From contig CALYOC010000055.1 in the NCBI GenBank assembly GCA_945227095.1, forward strand, positions 1-5,744: a stretch of 5,744 bases of DNA, written 5' to 3'. The notes under the pieces are model-generated. The model ran no database searches, had not been told where the DNA came from, and worked only from the letters and a program-made list of their open reading frames with translations. The stretch is from an uncultured Clostridia bacterium. Lineage in GTDB: Bacteria; Bacillota; Clostridia; Oscillospirales; Acutalibacteraceae. The translations under genes and the position numbers were made by a program. How positions within the stretch are numbered: position 1 is the first letter of the stretch; the number at the start of each line of letters is the position of its first letter. Below are positions 1 to 5,744 of this stretch, piece by piece.

Positions 1-1
1 A

Positions 2-1318
2 ATTTATAATAAAGTCCTGCCGGAGAATACAGGCGTTTACAGTCTTTGTATGGCAAGGACGGATTTTACCCGCGGTGAAAAAGATAAGTCTATGAGCAAA
101 AAGCAGATTTTGGAAAACACCGACATCGGTAAAAATCCCGTTGTAATCAGCGAAAGTTCCGCAGAAATAATCTATGCTTCCGAAGAGCTCGACACCGTGT
201 ATTATAAAAGCGTCAATCACAGCAAGGGCGCGTTTACTTACACTCTCGGAGTTTCCTTGAACCATAAGAGCGGCAAGGTTATCAGCAAGGACGCGTCCGC
301 CGTTTATTGCGTGGACGGCAAAGGTAATTTACTTTATGCCCAGGCGAAAAAGGGCGCTTATTCCGTATCGGATGTGGTAGTGGACGATAAGGCGAAAAGC
401 GACGCGAAGTTAAAGAAAACCGCAAGGAAATCGTATTCCTCCGAGGCGGCTTATAAAAAAGCGCAGTCCGATTACCGAGCAAAGGTAAAAAGAGACGAAA
501 TGAGAAAGAAAATACAAAACTATCTCAACAACTTTACAACCACCTCTATCTATTCCTTCGGCGTCAAGTCAAAGGAGCCCAAAAAGGTCTGTGAATTTAC
601 CGGTCAAGTATTCAATGCCGGCAATGATGAGCAGGAGGGGATTGCGTTCTTCAATGTCGCACAGTATAAGTTTAAGGATAAAAAGCAGCAGAAAAAACTC
701 GAAGACATCACTGTTGCGTACAGTATTTTTGATGAGATAAGGACTCAATCCGTCGCCATGGTAAGCGCGGACTCCGTGACATATTTTACTCCCGAAAAGG
801 GTGCGTCGTATAACGGAGGAGAGATATTTGTCGATGCGCAAAACAATAGGATTTCCGCTATTTTTGACTATGACTTTGTAAAAACCCTCACCGGCAAGCT
901 TTACACTGCAAACTACTCAAAGAACGCCTTTGAGAACGTCTCCTCAACCGATAAGGTCAGTTCTTTACTCGGCGTTTCGAGCGAGAGCGGCACATACTAT
1001 AAAAAGTCGGACGGAACCGTCCGGCTGGGTGATAAAAAGATTGAACTCGGTTCCGGAGCCGTAGCTTCGCAGGACGCGGCAATCCCCGTTGCCCTCTGTG
1101 AAGAAAAGAACGGCAAATACACCCTGTATTCGCTTTCCGGCGAAAAGGCTGTCAAGCTCGGCACAGCCGTAGATAAGTTTGACACCAAGGGAACGGACTA
1201 TGTTTTCTATACCAAGTATGATAATATCAAAAGGATTGGAAATGCCAAATTCAACAGGGGCGGCGAGGTCATAGACCTCGGAGAAAACATTTCCTTTGTT
1301 ATGTCATATGACGGTTGA
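2..1318 (+). CDS. Partial (5' end missing) beta-rich, lysine-rich protein of unknown function
   Basis: The reading frame is open to the left edge, so the true start lies outside the window; the first in-window ATG (position 50) has no convincing ribosome binding site and is probably internal. About 438 residues are visible, ending at TGA 1316-1318. I do not recognise a named family. The N-terminal part (to about 380) and the C-terminal part (about 720-1315) consist of short alternating hydrophobic/polar stretches with Gly-Lys, Asp-Gly and Gly-Glu turns, such as VDGKGNLLYAQ and YTLYSLSGEKAVKLG. This resembles beta-propeller or WD40-like repeat proteins common in Ruminococcaceae, but that is inference. 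Between them, about 383-535 encodes a Lys/Arg/Ala-rich, probably helical segment. No membrane segment is visible in this portion; a signal peptide or anchor could lie upstream. A strong terminator follows, so it is the last gene of its transcript. Confidence 0.85.
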   Translation: MYNKVLPENTGVYSLCMARTDFTRGEKDKSMSKKQILENTDIGKNPVVISESSAEIIYASEELDTVYYKSVNHSKGAFTYTLGVSLNHKSGKVISKDASAVYCVDGKGNLLYAQAKKGAYSVSDVVVDDKAKSDAKLKKTARKSYSSEAAYKKAQSDYRAKVKRDEMRKKIQNYLNNFTTTSIYSFGVKSKEPKKVCEFTGQVFNAGNDEQEGIAFFNVAQYKFKDKKQQKKLEDITVAYSIFDEIRTQSVAMVSADSVTYFTPEKGASYNGGEIFVDAQNNRISAIFDYDFVKTLTGKLYTANYSKNAFENVSSTDKVSSLLGVSSESGTYYKKSDGTVRLGDKKIELGSGAVASQDAAIPVALCEEKNGKYTLYSLSGEKAVKLGTAVDKFDTKGTDYVFYTKYDNIKRIGNAKFNRGGEVIDLGENISFVMSYDG

Positions 1319-1346
1319 TTTTTCAGAAATTCAAGCTAAATGTTTT

Positions 1347-1388
1347 GACAAAGCACGGCGAAAAAGCGCCGTGCTTTGTCTGTTTTTT
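1347..1388 (+). terminator. Rho-independent terminator of the upstream gene
   Basis: A perfect 14-bp stem (GACAAAGCACGGCG at 1347-1360 pairing with 1367-1380) closes a 6-base loop (AAAAAG) and is followed by TG and six T residues (1383-1388). It starts 29 bases after the stop codon at 1316-1318. The opposite strand has only a four-T run after the stem (complement of 1343-1346: AAAA), so it acts mainly on the + strand. Confidence 0.95.
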
Positions 1389-1392
1389 ATGT

Positions 1393-1412
1393 AAAAACAG
1401 TGAATTGTTTTT
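1393..1412. repeat. Weak AT-rich inverted repeat in the spacer
   Basis: AAAAACA (1393-1399) and TGTTTTT (1406-1412) form a 7-bp inverted repeat around a 6-base loop, just downstream of the terminator. The stem has only one G:C pair, so it is unlikely to be a useful RNA hairpin and may be chance in AT-rich DNA. The rest of 1413-1490 shows no gene or clear structure. Confidence 0.35.
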
Positions 1413-1493
1413 GCCGAATGAGGTGATTTTTGTTTGTCGTTTTTTCACAATTATTTTAAGAAAAATTTGTCGCTTATCACGAATTTATTCACT

Positions 1494-1508
1494 CAGGCTT
1501 TAAACCTG
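1494..1508. promoter_or_regulatory. Imperfect palindrome abutting the -35 box (possible operator)
   Basis: CAGG-C-TTTAAACCTG reads as an inverted repeat (CAGGTTT/AAACCTG) with one extra C at 1498. It ends immediately before the predicted -35 hexamer at 1509, a position where a bound protein could affect the polymerase. Only the symmetry and location are seen; a regulator is inferred. Confidence 0.3.
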
Positions 1509-1537
1509 TTGAACACCTAATAACTTTTTGATATACT
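1509..1537 (+). promoter_or_regulatory. Sigma-A-type promoter of the dockerin-protein gene
   Basis: TTGAAC (1509-1514) and TATACT (1532-1537) are separated by exactly 17 bases. Each hexamer matches the housekeeping consensus at five of six (TTGACA) and five of six (TATAAT) positions. Transcription would start near 1543-1545, giving a leader of about 77 bases. A second AT-rich run, TATAAA at 1541-1546, has no suitably placed -35 box. Confidence 0.75.
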
Positions 1538-1559
1538 TATTATAAAATAGAGTAATAAT

Positions 1560-1572
1560 GCGATATTATCGC
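1560..1572. promoter_or_regulatory. 13-bp palindrome in the leader (possible operator)
   Basis: GCGATA-T-TATCGC is a perfect 6-bp inverted repeat around one central base. It lies about 15-28 bases after the predicted transcription start, a classic place for a blocking operator. A second, overlapping inverted repeat (ATAAT 1555-1559 / ATTAT 1565-1569) shares its right half. As RNA the single-base loop is too tight, so a DNA site is more likely than a hairpin. No binding protein is identified. Confidence 0.4.
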
Positions 1573-1606
1573 TTGTTCTTTAATTTTACGGTTTTACCCA
1601 CGGTTT

Positions 1607-1613
1607 AAGGAGG
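1607..1613 (+). promoter_or_regulatory. Ribosome binding site for the dockerin-protein gene
   Basis: AAGGAGG is a full Shine-Dalgarno match, seven bases before ATG 1621. It fixes the start codon, which also begins a well-formed signal peptide. Confidence 0.92.
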
Positions 1614-1620
1614 AAGGGCA

Positions 1621-4600
1621 ATGAAATTAACAAAGAAGCTTATCAGTCTTGCTGTTTCTGTGGCTGTTATCGCGTCCTCATTGATTTTTGTGCTGCCTGC
1701 CAATGCTCAGGCGCTCGCACAGAATGTCTATATGGCGTTTACAGACACCGACCAGTTGCAGGGAGACTATATTATGGTCAACTCATCGGGTTACATTCAA
1801 GACTCGTCCTTGAGTATAACGCTGTATAATGAGTCCGAGCAGAACATCGTCATTTCCGGCATTACGAGCAACGGTACTGTAAACTTCTCGAACTATATCG
1901 AGGACAAGGTGGTTGAAGTAGGTCAACCGCAGAAGTTCGGTATCAGCGGTAAGGTCACCGTGAATGATGTATTTTCGGTTACGGTTTTCTATCGTGTAGA
2001 GGGCAATCCCGCTTCTACCGAGGAGAGTGTCACCGCTTATATTTATGCAAAGACCGAAACCAACACAAGCGTTACAATGATTGCTTCTACGCCCTCCGGT
2101 TTCGGCAGCTACGGAGCGACGAGCAATATCACTTTGGCTCCTTTGACCAGCGGAAGCGTTTCCAATAATGACAGTGCAACCGCTTCTGTCAATGCTACAA
2201 TTTATGTTGACGGCAGTATCTACACCACTTGGCAGGACTTTAACTTGCAGTTTAAGTTTGACCCGGATTACGACCTTCGTGACCACTATGAGCTTTGGGG
2301 ATTCAACGCCACACTCTCGAACACGACGGGTTCCTTCGGTACGGTATCCGCCGACTATGTTGTTCCCAATGAGGAGGGTGTAACCTCTTTCGAGTGGAAC
2401 ACCGACACAAAGACCGGTTACTTTGTAAACATTGCTTCCACCGCTGTTGCGGTTGACTGTCTCGGTGCAATTCCGACGGCGGCGACTACGACAATCAAAA
2501 CAGGCTTCACTTTGTACGGTCTCACCGGCGGTATTGTCGGAGGTGTCGTAGGAGTTTTCAAATCCAAAGCAGTAACCCCTACCTTTAATATCACCGTGTA
2601 TAATAACAATAAAGCGGCATTGCGCTCATATCTTACAGACCTTGCCTCATTGGGACTCAACCAGGGCTCTTATACAACATCAAGCTGGAACAACTATGCA
2701 ACATATCTCAAGGCAGCTTATGTTCAGTTAGGCAAGAACCAGACAACCGCGGCAAATGTCGCAAATGCTTTGAGCAGAGTAAAGAGTGCGTACAATTCAC
2801 TTGTCAGATATGACACGGTTGTGACAAATCACTATTTCTACACCGACGCTGCCGGAACTGAAAAGACTCTTATAAAGTCCGACTATGATATGAAAGTCAC
2901 CGACGGCTCAACTTTCACTCCTTCCGTCATTTCTGCAAATGAATATGTCGACTATAACTATAACCGTTCAACATTGGCACCTGCACAGGTTATCAAAGGC
3001 AGTGAGGAGAACAATTATCTCACCGTTATTGACCAGTATTATTGGAAGGTTGACACCACCGCTCTTGAAGCCGCAATTAAGCGCGCAGGGCAGATGGGAA
3101 CAAACGGACAGAACCTTGACAAAGAGGGTAACCCCGTATATACCGATGATTCCTGGGCGACTTTCTCGAGTGCCTTGACCGGTGCGAAGGAAACCTTGGC
3201 AGACTTGACTCTTTTCCAAGCGAGTATTGACGAGGCGACCAAAGCGCTCGAAAGAGCGACAGACCGACTTGTAAGGCTCAATATCAATACCAACTATTTA
3301 GATGCCGGTATCGGCTGGGCTGAGGCCATTATTTATACCGAGGAAACCGGAGAGCAGGACCTCTACTATGACTTTACGGAAGCATTTGATATATTGGGCA
3401 GGGATTGGACGGTTGCGACTATGTTCCCGTCAAGCGCTCTCTATGCCAACTATACCGCAATGAAAGATGAGTACAACAAGAGTGTTGCGCTTGAGGAAGC
3501 CAACAACTATACCGCTTCGGAGATTAAGGAGCAGGGCGACCGCCTTTGGAATGCAATTTACAATTTGAAGATTGCCGATGAAAACGGCTTGACCGTTTCC
3601 GGTAAGAGATATGCGGACAAAAAACTTTATGGCTACTATGTCAGCAGAAGGGACTCGTATTCCGATTCAAACGGACTTGAAAAACTCTTTGATGATATTA
3701 CGGATAAGACCTCCGGAACATATCAGCTCGAGCAGTCCGATTTTACCGAGGATAGCTGGTACAATCTTCAATCCGCACTGTATGGTTACAGCGTAGCCGA
3801 CGGCGCGTCCATTGAGGATGGCGTGTTCAACGAAATGGGCGGTATGACCGATGATTATGATTCCGTTGACGCAGGCTGCTCCGTATGGCAGGGAAATGAC
3901 CCGTATGTCTTGAATGTACCCGCGTATGCGATGATACACAACATCTGTTTCTTTGCAAATCAGCAGGATATGGACTCCTGCCGCGACAACCTTTTGGCAA
4001 AGGTTTCCGAGCTTGAGTATGTTATCGACACTTCGGATATTGACGCACTTCTTGAGGAAGCGGCAACCTGGAGCGAGGAGAACGCAACATTGGGCTCACT
4101 GACAGCTCTTAATTCTGCGGTAAGCTATGCAAATGAGCTTCTTGCCAAGGCTACGGAGAATCCCTACTATGGCCACGGCATTTCGCAGAAGGAACTTGAC
4201 AAATGTATCCCCGGACTTATCAGCGCAATCAACTCTATGGTTGATATAAGTGAACTTCGCGCGGCGGTTGATGAGCTTCACGCCGTTGCCGACCCGGAGA
4301 AGTACACACAATCGTCAATCGCGCAGTTTAACGAGGCTCTGGCGGAATATGAAGCGCTTTATTCCTCCGACTCCGGTCAAACAACTATAAATCAAGCGGT
4401 TGTATCCGTGCAGGATTGTCTTTTAATTCTTCACGAAATTCCTCGCTTTCCGGTTGATGTAAACTTTGCGGGAGCTGTAAGCCTAGCAAATAACCGTGTT
4501 GACGGAATCGGCACAGGAAACACCGTTGCAAATGTAGTCGGAATGTTTGACGGCGGACAGGGTGAAGTCAGAATTGTAAACCACTCCGGTGAAACGGTTG

Positions 4601-4854
4601 CAGAGGACACTCCCGTCGCCACAGGCTTTAAGATTATCGTTTCCCGCGACGGAGAGGACTATGACGCGTTTACATTTGTAATCAGCGGAGATGTTAACGG
4701 AGATGCGAACAGCACCTCGGCAGATGTGGATTTGACTTTGGACCACTATCTTGGAGACCGTCAGTTGAGCGGAGTTTATTTACTCGCGGCAGATGTCAAC
4801 AAGGACGGAAAAGTTGACTTGACCGACATTGCGTTAATTTTAATCAGATGCTGA
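1621..4854 (+). CDS. Large secreted FIVAR-repeat protein with C-terminal type I dockerin
   Basis: This is a 1077-residue exported protein, probably docked on a cohesin-bearing scaffoldin or surface protein. Residues 1-29 form a Sec signal peptide (basic N-end, hydrophobic core, cleavage likely after ANA29). Residues 34-330 are beta-rich and unrecognised, ending in a glycine-rich hydrophobic stretch (301-313). Helical FIVAR-like modules follow at about 332-397, 478-553, 556-652, 656-800, 803-873 and 875-940. Most share a [YF]T-x-x-S-W/I motif (Y351-W356, Y507-W512, F708-W713, Y895-I900). A MucBP-like beta segment sits at 401-475. A beta module (944-1021) leads into the dockerin (1024-1077), with calcium-loop residues D1024/N1026/D1028/T1032/D1035 and D1058/N1060/D1062/D1066/D1069. 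I see no glycosidase, peptidase or other catalytic signature and no sortase motif. The dockerin is firm by motif; FIVAR and MucBP are by pattern; an adhesive or structural role is inference. Confidence 0.95.
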   Translation: MKLTKKLISLAVSVAVIASSLIFVLPANAQALAQNVYMAFTDTDQLQGDYIMVNSSGYIQDSSLSITLYNESEQNIVISGITSNGTVNFSNYIEDKVVEVGQPQKFGISGKVTVNDVFSVTVFYRVEGNPASTEESVTAYIYAKTETNTSVTMIASTPSGFGSYGATSNITLAPLTSGSVSNNDSATASVNATIYVDGSIYTTWQDFNLQFKFDPDYDLRDHYELWGFNATLSNTTGSFGTVSADYVVPNEEGVTSFEWNTDTKTGYFVNIASTAVAVDCLGAIPTAATTTIKTGFTLYGLTGGIVGGVVGVFKSKAVTPTFNITVYNNNKAALRSYLTDLASLGLNQGSYTTSSWNNYATYLKAAYVQLGKNQTTAANVANALSRVKSAYNSLVRYDTVVTNHYFYTDAAGTEKTLIKSDYDMKVTDGSTFTPSVISANEYVDYNYNRSTLAPAQVIKGSEENNYLTVIDQYYWKVDTTALEAAIKRAGQMGTNGQNLDKEGNPVYTDDSWATFSSALTGAKETLADLTLFQASIDEATKALERATDRLVRLNINTNYLDAGIGWAEAIIYTEETGEQDLYYDFTEAFDILGRDWTVATMFPSSALYANYTAMKDEYNKSVALEEANNYTASEIKEQGDRLWNAIYNLKIADENGLTVSGKRYADKKLYGYYVSRRDSYSDSNGLEKLFDDITDKTSGTYQLEQSDFTEDSWYNLQSALYGYSVADGASIEDGVFNEMGGMTDDYDSVDAGCSVWQGNDPYVLNVPAYAMIHNICFFANQQDMDSCRDNLLAKVSELEYVIDTSDIDALLEEAATWSEENATLGSLTALNSAVSYANELLAKATENPYYGHGISQKELDKCIPGLISAINSMVDISELRAAVDELHAVADPEKYTQSSIAQFNEALAEYEALYSSDSGQTTINQAVVSVQDCLLILHEIPRFPVDVNFAGAVSLANNRVDGIGTGNTVANVVGMFDGGQGEVRIVNHSGETVAEDTPVATGFKIIVSRDGEDYDAFTFVISGDVNGDANSTSADVDLTLDHYLGDRQLSGVYLLAADVNKDGKVDLTDIALILIRC
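4690..4854 (+). other. Dockerin type I domain (coding segment)
   Basis: Two duplicated calcium-binding F-hand motifs, DVNGDANSTSAD and DVNKDGKVDLTD, lie 34 residues apart at the extreme C-terminus. Dockerins of this type bind cohesin modules on scaffoldins or on the cell surface. At loop positions 10-11, which set cohesin specificity in the known clostridial family, the two halves differ (S1033-A1034 versus L1067-T1068). The protein stops at Cys1077, soon after the second loop. Confidence 0.92.
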
Positions 4855-4872
4855 TTAGTATATAATTTTATC

Positions 4873-4908
4873 GAACCCGAAGACTTGTTCTTCGGGTTCT
4901 TAATTTTT
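4873..4908 (+). terminator. Rho-independent terminator of the dockerin-protein gene
   Basis: A perfect 11-bp stem (GAACCCGAAGA 4873-4883 with TCTTCGGGTTC 4889-4899) around a 5-base loop is followed by TTAATTTTT (4900-4908). It begins 18 bases after the stop codon and separates this gene from the response regulator. Confidence 0.92.
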
Positions 4909-4951
4909 AAAACAATAATTTATTACATTAAATTTTTGCCGCAGCGTCAAC

Positions 4952-4979
4952 TTGTATTTTTTGTAAAATGTGTTATTAT
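4952..4979 (+). promoter_or_regulatory. Probable extended -10 promoter of the response regulator gene
   Basis: TTGTAT (4952-4957) and TATTAT (4974-4979) are 16 bases apart, and a TG one base before the -10 box (4971-4972) makes it an extended -10. The leader would be about 55-60 bases. An alternative -10, TATACT at 5011-5016, lies closer to the gene but lacks a good -35, so it is second choice. Confidence 0.55.
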
Positions 4980-5002
4980 AATAAATAAATAAATAATTAT
5001 TT
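4973..5002. repeat. Two 12-bp AT-only palindromes around an AAAT-type repeat
   Basis: TTATTATAATAA (4973-4984) and AAATAATTATTT (4991-5002) are each perfect palindromes, separated by six bases and with centres 18 bp apart. The first overlaps the predicted -10 box. The stretch between them is an AAAT tandem run. Low complexity makes chance symmetry plausible; an autoregulatory site is possible but unproven. Confidence 0.45.
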
Positions 5003-5043
5003 CGACAGATTATACTAAATCTTTGAGAACAGGAGACTGAATT

Positions 5044-5742
5044 ATGGCTAATCAAAGAGTTATGATAGTTGATGATGATGTCAACATTTGTGAGCTGTTA
5101 AGACTGTATTTTGAAAAAGAGGGATATGATGTCGTCACGGTAAATGACGGCAGAACCGCTCTTGAAAAGGTTCAGCAAAAGGAGCCGGATATAATCCTTT
5201 TGGATATAATGATGCCGGAGCTTGACGGCTGGCAGACCTGCCGTGAAATCAGGAAGTTTTCCGAGGTGCCGGTAATAATGGTATCTGCCAAGGGTGAAAC
5301 CTTTGACAAGGTTTTGGGACTTGAGTTAGGTGCCGATGACTATGTTGTCAAGCCCTTTGACACCAAGGAGGTAGTGGCGCGCGTAAAAGCTGTTTTGCGC
5401 CGAACTGCCGGTCGTACCGAAGCTACAAAGGAAGACGGCGTTGTGGAATATGACAATCTTTATATAAATATTAACAACTATGAACTCAAGGTGTGCGGCA
5501 AGACTATCGACACGCCTGCCAAGGAACTTGAGTTAATCTATCACCTGGCGTCAAATCCGAACCGCGTGTTCACCAGGGATCAGCTCCTTGATGATGTCTG
5601 GGGCTTTGACTATTTCGGTGAGTCCTCCAGGACGATAGATGTCCATGTCAAGCGTCTGCGCGAGAAGCTGGAGGGAGCCTCCGACAAATGGGAGCTTAAA
5701 ACCGTATGGAGCGTCGGATATAAATTTGAAACTAAGGATTGA
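5044..5742 (+). CDS. OmpR/PhoB-family two-component response regulator
   Basis: This complete 232-residue cytoplasmic transcription factor is of the usual length for its family. The receiver domain (about 4-118) has the acidic pair D10-D11, phospho-acceptor D54 in the LLDIMMP motif, switch residue S81 (in VSAKGE), the conserved lysine K103 (VVKPF) and aromatic Y100. The C-terminal winged-helix DNA-binding domain (about 135-229) carries the typical RDQLL, SRTIDVHVKRLREKL and VGYKFE motifs. The start is set by AGGAG (5031-5035), eight bases upstream of ATG 5044; the next ATG at 5062 would remove the first beta strand. It resembles WalR/PhoP/ResD-like regulators of Bacillota, but the signal it answers cannot be told. 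A sensor histidine kinase gene probably follows beyond the right edge, since the stop codon lies two bases before it. Confidence 0.97.
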   Translation: MANQRVMIVDDDVNICELLRLYFEKEGYDVVTVNDGRTALEKVQQKEPDIILLDIMMPELDGWQTCREIRKFSEVPVIMVSAKGETFDKVLGLELGADDYVVKPFDTKEVVARVKAVLRRTAGRTEATKEDGVVEYDNLYININNYELKVCGKTIDTPAKELELIYHLASNPNRVFTRDQLLDDVWGFDYFGESSRTIDVHVKRLREKLEGASDKWELKTVWSVGYKFETKD

Positions 5743-5744
5743 TT

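Noticed and set aside
1315..1503. 62-residue open frame overlapping the end of the left gene
   Set aside because: It runs through the terminator hairpin, starts inside the previous stop region without a ribosome binding site, and has no protein-like pattern.
1544..1620. Possible riboswitch or attenuator in the leader of the dockerin gene
   Set aside because: The leader is only about 77 bases, has no terminator-like hairpin before the ATG and no recognisable aptamer. The direct repeat ACGGTTT (1588-1594, 1600-1606) is too short to mean much.
1783..2286. 167-residue open frame on the - strand inside the dockerin gene
   Set aside because: It is antisense to a well-supported coding region, has no ribosome binding site or promoter of its own, and its composition is that of a codon-bias shadow.
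3667..3939. 90-residue open frame on the - strand
   Set aside because: It lies wholly inside the dockerin gene and shows no domain, signal or start signal.
4483..4746. 87-residue open frame on the - strand opposite the dockerin region
   Set aside because: It is antisense to strongly conserved calcium-loop codons, which explain its composition; no independent evidence for a gene.
1621..4854. LPXTG-type sortase or S-layer-homology anchoring of the large protein
   Set aside because: The C-terminus is a dockerin with no LPXTG motif, hydrophobic tail or SLH repeats, so attachment by cohesin is the better reading.

Overview
The window looks like a piece of a Gram-positive, anaerobic Bacillota genome of the Ruminococcus/Oscillospiraceae kind. 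The evidence is a secreted protein ending in a type I dockerin, strong AGGAGG-type ribosome binding sites, AT-rich spacers with sigma-A-like promoters, and U-tailed hairpin terminators. This placement is inferred from gene content; there is no rRNA or other marker to fix a species.

Layout, all on the + strand: (1) 2-1318, the 3' part of a gene that enters from the left edge and encodes an unrecognised beta-strand-rich, lysine-rich protein, closed by a strong terminator at 1347-1388. (2) 1319-1620, a 302-base spacer holding that terminator, a weak AT-rich hairpin (1393-1412), an imperfect palindrome against the -35 box (1494-1508), a promoter (1509-1537), a 13-bp palindrome in the leader (1560-1572) and a ribosome binding site (1607-1613). 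(3) 1621-4854, a 1077-residue exported protein: signal peptide, beta-rich N-terminal region, a chain of helical FIVAR-like modules with one MucBP-like beta module between the first two, a small beta module, and a C-terminal dockerin. It has its own terminator at 4873-4908. (4) 4909-5043, an AT-rich spacer with a probable promoter overlapping one of two AT-only palindromes. (5) 5044-5742, a complete OmpR/PhoB-type response regulator ending two bases before the window edge.

The three genes appear to be separate transcription units, because a hairpin terminator follows each of the first two and promoter-like sequence precedes the second and third. The most interesting item is the dockerin protein. 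It has no catalytic domain that I can recognise, so it is better read as a structural, adhesive or spacer component docked on a cohesin-bearing scaffold or cell-surface partner than as an ordinary cellulosomal enzyme. The response regulator probably has a histidine kinase partner just beyond the right edge. Nothing in the sequence shows that it controls the dockerin gene. I see no tRNA, rRNA, CRISPR array, insertion sequence or phage gene.
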